Shown piece after piece: positions 8,706-19,181 of a stretch of DNA of 64,000 nucleotides (its first letter is position 1; each line of letters opens with the position of its first letter). Under the pieces are notes generated by a model, which made no database searches, was not told the origin of the DNA, and saw nothing but the letters and a program-made list of their open reading frames with translations. A program made the translations under genes and the position numbers. Source of the stretch: Mesorhizobium sp. M9A.F.Ca.ET.002.03.1.2 (GTDB lineage: Bacteria; Pseudomonadota; Alphaproteobacteria; Rhizobiales; Rhizobiaceae); NCBI RefSeq assembly GCF_003952365.1, contig NZ_CP034443.1, forward strand, positions 2,535,001 to 2,599,000, given 5' to 3'.

Positions 8706-9798
8706 CATGGCGACGCAAGAGCACCGTCGATTTAGGCTCTCTCGGACCGGTCGGCAAATCGGCCACCGAGGTCCGTTCCCGCCCCCAGGATTCGATGGAT
8801 CCAGAAGCCGTCGAGACCCGCCTCCTGAATGACCACAAGCGCAAAGTCCCGGCCGGTGCGCGCCTGTGCCTTGTCCTGAAGCCGGGCAAAGCGGCCGAAG
8901 GGATCGAAAGCCATGTCGTCGACGCCGCCTCGATTGCCACGCCGCGCCGGCGGCGTCGTGCCAAGACCGACAAGATCGATGGTGAGGCGTTGGTGCGTGA
9001 GCTGCTCGCCTACAAACGAGGCGAGCCGCGCGTGTGCGCGATGGTTAGGGTACCGAGCGTCAAGGAGGAGGACCATCGGCGCATCGGCCGTGAACGCAAG
9101 GCTCTGGTTGGTCAGCGGACCTGCCATGTCAACCGGATCAAGGGCCTGCTGTTTGCTCAGGGCATCACCGGCTACGAGCCGCTGGGACGTGACCGGCGAC
9201 ATCGGCTTGAGGAATTGAGGACCGGCGACGGCCGCGCACTGCCAGAACATCTGAAGGGGCAAATCCGTCGCGAGCTCGACCGACTCGAACTGGTGATAGC
9301 CCAAATCAAAGAGGTGCAGGCCGAGCGCGACGCTCTGCTGGCAATCGAAGTCGCCGAAACTCCAGCAGCGACATTGCTCGATCTCAAGGGCATCGGCCCC
9401 GACTGTGCCGCCATCCTCTACTCGGAAGGTCTGTTCCGGCACTTCGATAATCGCCGGCAGGTCGCCGCCTATGCCGGGCTCGCGCCAACGCCTTGGCAGA
9501 GCGCATTGGTCCAGCGCCAGCAAGGCGTCTCGAAGGCCGGCAACCCCGACTGCGAACGACGATGATCGAGTTGGCCTGGCTGTGGCTGCGCAATCAACCG
9601 AGTTCAGCGCTTACCCGCTGGTTCCATGAACGCGTGATGCGCAACCAAGGGCGCCTCAAAAAGACAACCATCGTCGCCCTTGCAAGGAAGCTGCTCGTGG
9701 CGCTGTGGAAATACGTGACCGCGGGCGTCGTCATCGAAGGTGCTGTCATGAAGGCGTCTGACGAGATCACACCGATACACTCATCCCTCGAGGCCTGA
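8706..9798 (+). pseudogene. IS110-family transposase with inverted N-terminal segment and a C-terminal frameshift
   Basis: From about 8895 the plus strand reads EGIESHVVDAASIATPRRRR, KTDKIDGEAL, NRIKGLLFAQGI and LDLKGIGPDCAAILYSEGLF, the order of an IS110 DEDD transposase. Near 9550 a frameshift moves the end into RTTMIELAWLWLRNQPSSAL, finishing at 9798. The preceding part, FALVVIQEAGLDGFWIHR, is present only on the minus strand (about 8795-8900). In the related remnant at 15.6-16.1 kb the two parts are collinear. Inversion and frameshift make the gene inactive. Confidence 0.8.
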
Positions 9799-10049
9799 TC
9801 AGCCTCGGCGGATCCAGGAGGCGAACCGAGATCCCAGCTGGCTAGAATGCCGTATCAAAGATGGGTCTCGCCTTCTGGGCCCCTGCCGCCGCAAGGGATA
9901 TTGGTGCAGCCGTCTGAAGCGGCGACCGTATGTGAGTTTGATTAGGCTCGATTGACCGAGCCGTGTCACGCAATCGGGCCCAGCTCTGGATTCCGCCACC
10001 AATTGGGAGCAATACGATGCCGTCCTAACACACCTCTTGACCTCAGCAT
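9799..10049. other. Gene-free spacer
   Basis: I see nothing recognisable in these 251 bases between the IS110 remnant and the deacetylase remnant. Confidence 0.4.
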
Positions 10050-10271
10050 CGTCATGTGAGCCTGGGATCAAACAGCTAGGCTGGGCCAGCAGCTTTGATG
10101 TCGCATTTTTTGGAGCACAGATATGATGCGGGCATTCCGCACCTGTTTCCCTACTGCCCCCAAGACAGGCGGGCCGATCGATTTTCCACCATAGCGCAAG
10201 TCGTTTAGTTCGTGATTGCGCCAACGATCATCGGGCCACTTCCAAGGCTTCATGTCTTCGATTTCAGTCAC
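10050..10271 (-). pseudogene. Polysaccharide deacetylase-family (PuuE-like) N-terminal remnant
   Basis: The minus strand from 10271 reads MKPWKWPDDRWRNH, then LNDLRYGGKSIG. In the next frame it reads SWGQ, a stop, then GNRCGMP, and further on KKCDIKA. Intact relatives of the NodB-fold deacetylase family that I recall carry WPDDRWRN...ELRDGGKS.GR.SWGQYGNR.G.PRIL...DIKASFFVP. The bulk of the central N-terminal segment is deleted, one tyrosine codon became a stop, and the catalytic domain is absent. It lies just downstream of the penicillin acylase gene on the same strand and may once have been its operon partner. Confidence 0.65.
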
Positions 10272-10334
10272 AGACGTCTTCTTACTTCATCTCGGCCGGC
10301 GCGATTTAGACCGGGTTGGCTTTGCCCACTCGCA

Positions 10335-12716
10335 TCACTGCGGGCGTCGGACCGGTTTCAGCATGATCCGCAATGCTGTCGCTTGCTCGATTGCTTCCGT
10401 CGAATAGAGGAGTGGCTTGTATTTGCCGTTTTGCCAATCTTCCTTCATGTTGCTGTAGTTCGGCGACTCCGGATCGCCCGACTGCCCAGGAAAATTTATA
10501 AAAAGACTGTTGTCCCAGTTTCCTACATCGATGACCATTCGCACGGACGGGCCTGCGATGGTCTGATAGTCGTCGGGCCGGTAGACAGCACACATCGGTG
10601 TTGAGCCGCTGCCGCCAAGCTCCATAGGTTCTAGGTCGAAGGACGCCGACAGTTCGGGGAAAGCGCGGCTCAGCGCATGCTCAAGAGATAGCTTATGGAG
10701 CTTGCCCCATTGCCAAAGTCTAGGGGCTCCTCCGAAGCGGGTTTCGCAGTCGCGCCATGCCGCCCCCAGCGTATGCTGAAAAATGTCCCGGCGCGCCGCG
10801 TCGGCATTGCTCTCCAACCATTCCTCGGGCCTTTCCGAAAACGAGAGCACGGATTGGATGTCGCCGGGCTGCAGTAGAGCGTCGATCTTATCGCCTTTCG
10901 TGAAAGCCTGATAAAGCGCCGGTTTCAGGTGACTTGTGATCCAGGTCTCGAAAAGTGCGGCTGGCGACGACTCTGGATCCGTCACACAGTCCCAAGCGAG
11001 CATATGGGCTGCCGCACGGCCCGCTGCCTCGTTTTCGAACCGCAGATGGCGGAGGATCGCCTGCATGCGCTCCGCTGGGATCGAATAAAGATCATTCTGA
11101 AGTGCACAAGAGTCGCCGAGTGTGTGTTTCGGCTGGCCATCCAAAACGCGGCAAATGCGTTGCGCCCGGCTTCGGTCGCTCCATTCGTATCCGATCGGTG
11201 GATTGTCCACCTTCCAGCCCGACGGCAGATTCATCTCGTTGGCTGTCGCAAGGAAGCCCCGTTCGGGATTTCGGGCCGACGGCAAATCTTCAGGCGCCAC
11301 ATAGCCGCTCCACTCGTAGCGTCCGTCGCCCGGCACAGGCAAAAGTCCGTTCCAGTTGGGCCGGATCGGGATCTTGCCGGCCGTCTGCCAACCAATCGTC
11401 CCGGTTACGTCGGCATAGAGGTGATTGGTCGAAGGCGTTCCCCAGTTGCGCAGGGCCTTCCGGTATTCGTCGAAGGATTTGGCGCGCACGGCGGAGAGGC
11501 TTGCAAGGTAGGGAGCCGACCCCGGTTCGCTCCAAAGGGTGCGAATGGCAAAAGCCTTCCGGCTTTCCCTATCCTCGTAGACGACTGGACCATGCCGAGT
11601 GAAGCGCAAGGGTAGGATCTGCGGCACGCAACCCTTCACATCGAACACTTCCTCAACTGCCGTCATGGTCGCCCAGCCGTCGCCATAGCGGTAGGCGACC
11701 GAATCGCCAGGTTTCGTCTCGTAGACGTAGACATCCTCCTGGTCGGCGGGGAAAATGGTGAGCGAGAAAGCGCTGCGACCATTATGCCCCAGAGAGATGC
11801 CGGGCACGGCAGGCTCGCCCGCGCCAATCGCATCGAAGCCAGGCATCGAGAGGTGCACCATGTAGCGGAGCGCCGGTACCGCTTGTGGCCTGTGCGGGTC
11901 CATCGCCATAATGGGACGGCCGGTTGCGCTTCGTAAGCGCGAGACGGCCCAGTTATTCGAACCTTCCGACTCGATTGCCTGTACGACCTCTCCCAGCGTA
12001 TCGACGCGATTCCAGAGAGCGGCCATCTCCAGGCGGGCAGTGAGGCGTTCCTGACTGAAGGTGACGGAAGCGGTCGCCAAATTGAAGGCATTGATGACGG
12101 CAAGAGGAATGGCCCTCAATGCCAGGTTGGGATCGGTAGCGGGCTGAACCTGAGGTTCAAGATATCTGCGTAGGGCATCCACCCTCGTTCCTGCCCTTGC
12201 CAGAACATTCGCCCGCACAATCTCAGAGACCCCATTGCGTATAATGCCGTGGCTTCGGATGCGTACGACGTCTTCGGCTTTCCAGCGCGACGGACTAGTG
12301 CCGAGCTTCCCGAACTCGGGAGGAAGCCTTTCCTGGCCGCGCTTCACGCGGTCCACGTAGGCATTAATCCCGGTGACAAATGCTTGGCAAATCGCATTGG
12401 CGTCAGGCGAATATGCCGCCCACTCGGCTGCCATGTCTCCGCGGTACATGAAAAGACGGGAAGCGCGATCTTGCTCGAGGAATCCGGGACCGAAATCCGC
12501 CGCTAATAGTCCGAGTCCTCGCTTGCGCCAAAGGTCAATCTGCCACAGGCGATCGCGCGCGGCGTTGTAACCCTGTGCGAAGAAGAGATCCTCCAAGCCA
12601 TGCGCGCGAATGTGGGCCAGCCCCCATCTATCGATAGCAATTTCGACCGGTTCATTGAGGCCGCTGACCTCGATGCTTCTGATTGACTGAGTTGCTTGTC
12701 CATGTGTCGATAGCAT
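10335..12716 (-). CDS. Penicillin acylase-family amidohydrolase (Ntn hydrolase)
   Basis: This 793-residue protein has the length and layout of the penicillin acylase family. That family cleaves amide bonds of acyl side chains on amino acids, beta-lactams or acyl-homoserine lactones after self-processing into two subunits. The A-chain-like part has RDRLWQIDLWRKRGLG. The probable autocatalytic cleavage and nucleophile is S253 in SEGSNNWAVS, followed by the B-chain blocks ATGRPIMAMDPHR and ISLGHNGRSAFS. No signal peptide is visible at the N-terminus, unlike periplasmic penicillin G acylases, so it may be cytoplasmic. It lies 212 bases downstream of a GNAT gene on the same strand. The natural substrate is unknown. 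Confidence 0.9.
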   Translation of the reverse strand: MLSTHGQATQSIRSIEVSGLNEPVEIAIDRWGLAHIRAHGLEDLFFAQGYNAARDRLWQIDLWRKRGLGLLAADFGPGFLEQDRASRLFMYRGDMAAEWAAYSPDANAICQAFVTGINAYVDRVKRGQERLPPEFGKLGTSPSRWKAEDVVRIRSHGIIRNGVSEIVRANVLARAGTRVDALRRYLEPQVQPATDPNLALRAIPLAVINAFNLATASVTFSQERLTARLEMAALWNRVDTLGEVVQAIESEGSNNWAVSRLRSATGRPIMAMDPHRPQAVPALRYMVHLSMPGFDAIGAGEPAVPGISLGHNGRSAFSLTIFPADQEDVYVYETKPGDSVAYRYGDGWATMTAVEEVFDVKGCVPQILPLRFTRHGPVVYEDRESRKAFAIRTLWSEPGSAPYLASLSAVRAKSFDEYRKALRNWGTPSTNHLYADVTGTIGWQTAGKIPIRPNWNGLLPVPGDGRYEWSGYVAPEDLPSARNPERGFLATANEMNLPSGWKVDNPPIGYEWSDRSRAQRICRVLDGQPKHTLGDSCALQNDLYSIPAERMQAILRHLRFENEAAGRAAAHMLAWDCVTDPESSPAALFETWITSHLKPALYQAFTKGDKIDALLQPGDIQSVLSFSERPEEWLESNADAARRDIFQHTLGAAWRDCETRFGGAPRLWQWGKLHKLSLEHALSRAFPELSASFDLEPMELGGSGSTPMCAVYRPDDYQTIAGPSVRMVIDVGNWDNSLFINFPGQSGDPESPNYSNMKEDWQNGKYKPLLYSTEAIEQATALRIMLKPVRRPQ

Positions 12717-12928
12717 GAAGAACCTATTTGCTCTGGGCCGTGCCCGCGTGGCCCGTGAAAAAGTTAACGCCGCTACATACTATGGCTCGGGATTGCGGAC
12801 CGAGCTTGTCGACCGCTCAATCCGAAAGCGATAGGTGGACGCTCCCCCGCGTGCAGCTGGAGGGACGCGTTGCTCGGCTGACATCGCAATCTCATCCTCC
12901 GCTTCTTTCAATTGATGGGATGCCGCTC

Positions 12929-13477
12929 TTACAACGTCGGATTCCGCTTCCGGTAGACCACTTGAGGCCGCAACCAGTGGCCCGCGCCGAACTCGGGGTT
13001 CTCGTAGTCGCCCGCGGGATCATAAATCATGCCGATCTTCTGCATGACCTTTTGGCTCGGCTCGTTCTCCTTGGCTGTGAAGGCCGCGACCTCCGGCAGA
13101 CCGATTGACCAGGCGTACTCGAGCCATGCCCGCGCACCTTCGGTCGCGAATCCTTTGCCCCAATGTTCCTTTGCGAGCACCCATCCGATTTCGACGCTCC
13201 GATGGCTGGGAATTGCCGCCTGCACCGCCTCTGAGAAGACGCCGAGCCCGATCATACCGATAAGCTCGCCGCTGCCCTTCAGCTCAGCGGCCTGAAAATG
13301 AAACCCGTTGGTCCGGGCACGCTCGATCGCAACGTCGATCTTGACATTCGCTTCCTCGACCGTCAGCACTTTGGGAAAGAAGCGTCTGACGTGCGCGTCA
13401 CTGTAAATTCGTGCCATTGGGCCCCGGTCTTTGTCCTCCCAGGGACGCAATATGAGACGTTCAGTCGTCAGCCTCAT
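12929..13477 (-). CDS. GNAT N-acetyltransferase, RimJ/RimL-like
   Basis: This 182-residue protein has the typical start MRLTTERLILRPWEDKD and the acetyl-CoA-binding region VEIGWVLAKEHWGKGFATEG (about residues 95-115). The C-terminal block EPSQKVMQKIGM follows. These proteins transfer acetyl groups to amino groups of proteins or small metabolites in the cytoplasm. Length is normal and no frameshift is seen. It lies upstream of the penicillin acylase gene in the same direction, so co-transcription is possible. The substrate cannot be inferred. Confidence 0.85.
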   Translation of the reverse strand: MRLTTERLILRPWEDKDRGPMARIYSDAHVRRFFPKVLTVEEANVKIDVAIERARTNGFHFQAAELKGSGELIGMIGLGVFSEAVQAAIPSHRSVEIGWVLAKEHWGKGFATEGARAWLEYAWSIGLPEVAAFTAKENEPSQKVMQKIGMIYDPAGDYENPEFGAGHWLRPQVVYRKRNPTL

Positions 13478-13953
13478 CGGTCAAACTCATCCATCTTTCT
13501 AAACGGATGTCGGCAAAGCGCAAACGCCTCCTTGGCGCCCTTCAGGAAATGCACCGACGGGACCAAAAAAACTGGTCGGACAATCTGGTTGCCAGCCATG
13601 CAAGTTGAGAGGCCGCAGTTATCGGCAGGCGTTCCATAGTTTCAGCTCCGCAGCTATTTACGCTGGATGTTGTCACCTCGTGCACGGGTGCACAAAGCTA
13701 TCGATTGCAGGGTTGCGGCCATGGCGCCGTCCTCGACCGGTATCGCCCAAAATCTATCACACCAACAAAAGGCTGAATGTTAATTTGAGCGAAGGGTATC
13801 TTAATTTTCTTTTCGGCAAACGTAACATTAAAAAATTTGTTTTGAGTCTGAACGTTTGGACATTTCCGTGATCCGACGTGTCTTGCTTTGACCTGCCACG
13901 GGTAATTTACTTCACCTGAGATTGGAGTCGGGCCTCGATTGAAGGACGGACAG
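13478..13953. other. Gene-free spacer with an AT-rich patch
   Basis: No gene was recognised. About 13770-13870 is clearly richer in A/T than the surroundings (several A and T runs), suggesting foreign or promoter-like DNA. The spacer ends at the left end of an IS3-type remnant. Confidence 0.4.
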
Positions 13954-14135
13954 ATGAAGGGAAAGCGTTTCACGGAATCATCGCGGTTTTCCGCGAGCAT
14001 GAGGCGGGTGCGAAGGCGGGCGATCTGGTCCGCCAGCACGGGAAGGCGGGATGGAAGTCTCTGATGCCAAGCGGCTGAAGGCCCTAGAAGGAGAACGCAA
14101 AGCTCAAGAAGCTGCTCCCCGACCAGATGAGAAGC
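13954..14135 (+). pseudogene. IS3-family orfA remnant
   Basis: The plus strand reads MKGKRFTE, then IAVFREHEAGAKAGDLVRQH and, after frameshifts, MEVSDAKRLKALEGE. This is the orfA helix-turn-helix protein of an IS3-family element. About three residues after MKGKRFTE are deleted, and the end is broken. No orfB follows. Confidence 0.75.
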
Positions 14136-14215
14136 CTCGGCACTGGGAGCTTCTGTCAAAAAATGTATGGTCTGCCCCGTCCGTGCAAGGTGTCGCGACA
14201 TCACGAATGACGATT

Positions 14216-15160
14216 TCAGTTGCATAAATGTGTCCGGCCTCTCGCGACTGGACTCCTGTTGCAGCCAGGCCACTGACGAGATCCGCGCACGCCGTTCCCA
14301 ATTCGGGCACGAAGCCCGCTTTTTTGCACAGGGCGTACGGCATGCTGGTCCACTGTTTCGTTATCTCGATTCACGAGCCTTGCAATCGAGCCGCAAGCAT
14401 CAGCGAAAGCAGGATCTCTGCGTTCGTAGAGTGCACCCGGCTTGGTTAAACCACTCAGACAATGCGTGGCATCTTGGCGGCAAGTGCGACGACTGCTTTG
14501 TGCGGATGCATGCGACACTAAAGGCCCGTTGAGCCAGCTTACAAAGCTATCGCGCGTTCGGTCCAGATGCCGAAACCAGGATCGCGCTCCATGTACCAGG
14601 AGCTTTCTCACATAGCAGTTCCCCGCTTGCTGATGCCAGCAACGTCTGTTTTCCTCCGGTCGAGTATTGTCTGGGCACCAAGCCCAGCCATGCCGCAGCG
14701 GGCTGTGCGAAACTGCTACCCGTTGCCGATAGCGGCGAGCGAAGCAGTCGCACCTAATGCGCCGATACCAGGATTGTCATAGTCGGCGTGCCACCTCCTC
14801 TCGATCGGTAATCGCTTCGATCTCTCCTTCGTCACTTGGCGGATACGCTCTTCAAGGCGAGAGAGATCGGTGTTTAGATCGCCCAGCAGTCGGCGACAAA
14901 TCGTTCTCCTCGTCATTCAAAGCGTCCGCAGATCAAATTTGAACAATCCCGCGCCTTGACGCAAAGGCCGCCGTATTCGAGGCAGAAAGCCCGCATCTGT
15001 TTGATCAACCGCGTCCTCGAGTCGATCATCTGGTCGCGATCCGGTGCAGCGCAAGATCGACCTGATCAGTTTCCTTCACGGTGATGAACCGGCCGCGTCC
15101 GTAGCCTCCACGATCGCCTCAGCGTCGATGATGTCGTTTTTGTTCGACTCCACATAAGGC
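14216..15160 (-). pseudogene. IS110/IS1111-type transposase remnant
   Basis: Reading leftwards from about 15150 the minus strand gives VESNKNDIIDAEAIVEAT (part of the DEDD domain). It continues with RRLLGDLNTDLSRLEERI near 14880, GIGALGATASLAAIGNG near 14750 and AAWLGLVPRQYSTGGKQTLL near 14680. The C-terminal RKLLVHGARSWFRHLDRTRD and LTKPGALYERRDPAFA lie near 14400-14600. These are IS110-family blocks in the right order but in several frames. It is dead. Confidence 0.8.
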
Positions 15161-15169
15161 TCACATGAG

Positions 15170-16197
15170 GAGGATTGGATCAAGTATGGATTTTCAGGTC
15201 ATCGTTGGCAAACGCGTGTCGCAGTCGACCTGCGCGCTTAAGCTCACATGCGGTCGCCGAAATAACGGCTGCACCAGAATTCCATTCGCGAATTTCCTGA
15301 ACAGGGCTTCGGATCACAAGGGCCGGCAAAACCGGGGCCAACGCCGTTGAGCTCGAGCAACATCCGAACCGGCTCCAGTGCGGAGCTGGCGGCCGGAGCC
15401 TCCAAGAGTCATCACGCTCCGCCTTCACGGCCTCGATCTGCCGGTTAAGCAGCTCGATGACTTCCAGCTCGCGCAGGGCCAGCGTCTTGAGATGTCGGAA
15501 GCGGCCGCCCGTCTCCTATGCGCAGAGCCTTCAGGCGATCCCGGCGGTCATTGTTCAGAGGATCGTACCCGCCGTCCCTTGCGACAAGAACAGACCCTTC
15601 AACCGGTTTACATGACGGATAGTCTCTCCGATCAGAGTCTTCAGTTCTGGCAAAGGCGCCGACGATCCGCTTCTTCCGGTGTCGGTACGCAAACCATCAA
15701 ACAGACCCGCGGTTCGCCCCTTTCCACGCCATGAGTGTGCGAACAAGCGCCTCCCCCGTCGATCCGATCTGTCTTGGTGCGGCGATGCCTGCGCGAAACC
15801 GCGATCGAAGCTGGGTCAACGACGTGGCTCTCGATCCCTTCCGCGATCAGGCCGCGGTGAATCCAGAACCCGTCCAGTCCGGCTTCCTGGATCACGATCA
15901 ATGGGACAATCCGGCCGGTCCGGCGGCGGACATGGCGTTGCAGATCCGAAAAGCGCTCCAGCAGTCCGGCATATCCCCACCCCGCACCTGTTGCGTCGAC
16001 AGCTTGGATCCCACGGGGGCCGCAATGTCACCAGCCACGTTGAGCGGCTGAGCTCCAGAGAAACGGAAATCGCGCCGCACCCAACGGTCGCAAGCGTATG
16101 TGCGGTGGTCATTCTGGCAGCCTGCATGGCAAAGGTCTCCGTCGAGGAAGTGAGCGGCCCAACTCTTCCGAGTTAGGCGCGCGCGTCTCCTCCTCAT
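15170..16197 (-). pseudogene. IS110-family transposase remnant (relative of the 8.7-9.8 kb copy)
   Basis: The N-terminal part is collinear: VAGDIAAPVGSKLSTQQVRG near 16040, then IVIQEAGLDGFWIHRGLIAE and GIESHVVDPASIAVSRRHRR down to about 15750. HVNRLKGLFLSQG follows near 15600. Beyond that, frames are heavily broken to about 15170. It serves as the internal reference showing that the 8.7 kb copy carries an inversion. It is non-functional. Confidence 0.75.
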
Positions 16198-16222
16198 GGA
16201 ATCTTCACGAATTGCGCGGGGA

Positions 16223-17618
16223 TCAAGCGCACCTTGACCAAGTGCCCGTATCTTCCGGGCGAGCCACTATGAACCTGCGCAGGATTCCATGTATGCTCGG
16301 ATCTGCGGGTGTAATGAACTGCAGAAGGGTGTCTCGCCGAAAGCGAGCTTTCTGATCAGGCGTGCCGTCGCAGCTGGTCAAGTCCGGGAACTGCTGGATA
16401 AATTCTGGCGGGGCTCCTTTGCCGCTGCTTTCTTGTCGAGGCCCTTTTTTTCGGGTCTCGTATTCCTGATCGAGTTCGTGCCGGACGGCGGTCATCTGGC
16501 GGCGCTCGAAATCGGTGATCCTGATTGCCCGCCACCGCTCGGTAGCTCGGATCATGGCGCTGAACATAAGCTTGAGAACGGGCTTCTCGCCGAGGGCATT
16601 GGGAAGGGTCTTTAGCCTGCGCCGCTCCTCGACGAACAGACGTTCCAGAAGATTGGTGGTACTGATGGCGGCGGTGAGTGCTCGGCAATCAGATGCGCGA
16701 TTGCCGCTTCGAAGTCGTCCATGAAGCAGGCGGCCGCGCTCGGGCCTCGTAGTCGTTCACCAGACCGGCGGCGAGATCGCGGGCAATGGCGCGCGAGGGA
16801 GCCTGATAAGCCGCGGTGGCGCGGGCCTTGAACTCGGGCCAGCGGTCTGCCGGCACCTTGGCGGCGACATTGCGCATCCGGTGCCCCAGGCAGCGCTGAC
16901 GCTCCGAGCGCGGAAAGCAGGTCTCGATCGCCTTAATGATGCCGGCTGCCCCGTCGCACACGACGAGCAGCGGATCGCCGAGCCCGCAGCCGCGCATGTC
17001 CTGGAAGAATGCGCTCACCGTCTCGGCGTCCTCCTTGAAACCCGCCATCAGATGCAGAAGTACTTTGGCGCCAGATGCCGTAAACCCCAGGCGGCCAGCA
17101 CCGGCTGGCGCTTCTGCCCGGAGCGGATCCGTTACGCGATGCCGTCGACGAACAGATAGGCGATCTCATATTCGCCAAGATCACGCGTGGCGAACTCCTG
17201 GTAGTCTGCCGGCCGGTCTCGCTGACCGCGGTTTTCGACAGGAGCAGCCGCCCCGGTTCATCGCCGAAGGCGTCCTCAATTCGCGCACCGAAAGACCGCG
17301 TGCCAGCAGTTCCACCGCGCGGTCCTCGAGCGCCTCCGTGCGTCCCTTCACATACTCGCCGGACGGCACACCGCGGCCCGTCACCTGCGGGGGCCGAGTA
17401 TTCCACGAAGCCTTCCGCCGTCTTAAGGCGCCCGCTGCGCAGGCCGTTGCGGTAACCCTGGCCGGCTCGGCGCCGGGTTCGTAATAGTCCCGCCCGACCG
17501 CATCCCGGCTTTCCCCCTCCAGTGCTTCCTCCAGGATCAGGCGGGTCGCAAGCTTCATAATCAGGTCGGAAAGGGATTGGCGCGTGCGCGTCCATGCCGA
17601 TATTCCATCGTCATGCAC
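16223..17618 (-). pseudogene. IS256-family (Mutator-type) transposase, frameshifted
   Basis: The N-terminal frame from 17618 has ALEDRAVELLARGLSVRE. The central frame (16689-17048) carries the DDE-domain blocks LLVVCDGAAGIIKAIETCFP and RCLGHRMRNVAAKVP. The C-terminal frame (16223-16567) has LMFSAMIRATERWRAIRITD-type sequence. The order fits an IS256 transposase of about 400 residues, but it is spread over at least three frames. Confidence 0.85.
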
Positions 17619-17711
17619 CCGCCCTCAATTTCCAGATGGGGTATTCGGCTCGGAGCCTCATCTTTGGTGACGACGCCTGGCTGAGGTGCTGCGCTCGAGC
17701 TGATCATAAAC

Positions 17712-18742
17712 GTGGTCTGTGAGGAACAGCCACAAGCATCAGGAAAGGATTGCAGCGCGAAACACTATGCCGGATTGGACTGCTCGGTGAAAGAGCCGGC
17801 GGTGTGCATCATCGATGAAGCAGGCAAGGTGTACCGGGCAATGAAAGTGGCAAGCCATCCCGTGGATTTGCGCGGGTGCTCGAGGATCCTGCTTGGGATT
17901 TTGAGCGGATCGGGCTTGAAGCCGGACCTTTATCCAATGGCTGTTCGAGCGTCTTGCCAAAGCTGGCTTGCCGGTGATCTGCATCGAGACCCGGCACATC
18001 AAGGCATTTCTCCAGGCCCAGCCGAACAAATCCGATCGCATCTATTCCTGCGGTGCCCAGATGGTGCGAAACGTCGGGCACTGCTGTCGGCACGCAAGCT
18101 GCTGCAGGACAGGGCGATTGCCATCGAGAAGGACATCCGCGGGATCTGCGCAATTTCGGGGCTCAAGGTGGGCATGGTCAGTGCCGCAAAATTCGAGCAA
18201 CGCATCCACGAGCTCGCCGAAGGCCTGCCCGACCTGATCGAGCTCCTTGAGCCGCTGCTCGATGCACGAAGCAAGCTGCGCCAGCACTTTGCCGCCCTTC
18301 ACCGAAACGTTCTGGTGCTCGCTCGGGAGGATGGGAGGTGCCGTCTGATGACGGTCCCAGGGGGTCGGGCCGGTCGCGGCGCTAGCCTACACCGCAACCA
18401 TGGACATTGCGATCCGCTCCGCAGCTTCAAAGCTGTTGGCCCGGTCCTGGGCCTGACACCGATGCTTAGTGAGTCGGGCGAAAGCCGCCGGGTCGGCCGC
18501 ATCTCGCTGTGCGGCGACGCCATGGTGCGCGCGCTGCTCTATGAAGCCGCGCAGGTCCTGCTGGCGCGCGTGTCCAAGTGGTCGTGACTAAAGGCTTGGT
18601 CGATAATATCGTCAAGCGGCGTGGCATGCGAAAAGCAATCGTCGTGCTTGCACGGCGGTTGGCGGTGATCATGCATCGCATGTGGAGCGACGGAATACAG
18701 TTCCGCTGGACCAGGAAGGAACTCATGCCGAACCAAACCTAG
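17712..18742 (+). pseudogene. IS110-family transposase, frameshifted
   Basis: The plus strand begins AKHYAGLDCSVKEPAVCIID, with the first catalytic aspartate of the DEDD fold. It continues in another frame through AGLPVICIETRHIKAFLQAQ and PNKSD, returns with RALLSARKLLQDRAIAIEKD, and has SGESRRVGRISLCGDAMVRA near 18470-18540. The last part, VVLARRLAVIMHRMWSDGIQ, lies in a third frame with a stop near 18742. At least three frameshifts are present. Confidence 0.85.
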
Positions 18743-19181
18743 CCTGCCGCCGTGCTCGCGCTCGTAAAGGGCGCCAAGTCCCTACGCGATGGCGCTGTCG
18801 GGACCCACCCTTGACGACCACTGCGCAAGGCGGCCAGCCGCAGAAGGTCGGGACGTGAAGATGGCCGCAGGGTCGAACCGGAGAGGGGAATATTGATGAA
18901 GGAGGAAATGTAAAAGCCGGAAGGAGCCAGACGATAAGTTCCCACTTGCCGGTGGGACGATTGTCCCTCGCGGACAACAAATGAGGTGAGTTCGCAAACT
19001 TGCTTGTTCCGCTTCGGCAGGACGCTTTCCAGATTGCTCACCTCGTTCACTTGAATCCCATGGAGGGAGGGCCTGAGCGCCAATCCCGTAGAGAAGCAAA
19101 AGCCGCGAAAGAACATCAGATGCCGGCGAAGCGGAAAGCTCGCAAGCGCTCGACTTCAACACGCCGAGTAGAGAAGCAAGT
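18743..19181. other. Gene-free spacer
   Basis: No gene was recognised in 439 bases between the IS110 remnant and the end of ATP-grasp gene 2. The part next to 18742 is probably the non-coding end of the IS. Confidence 0.4.

Noticed and set aside
8732..9523. 263-codon minus-strand open frame
   Set aside because: Mostly antisense to the IS110 gene. Only its last part (about 8795-8900) is meaningful, as an inverted IS110 segment, so it is not a gene of its own.
10929..11615. Plus-strand open frames across the penicillin acylase gene
   Set aside because: They are antisense shadows of a well-supported gene.
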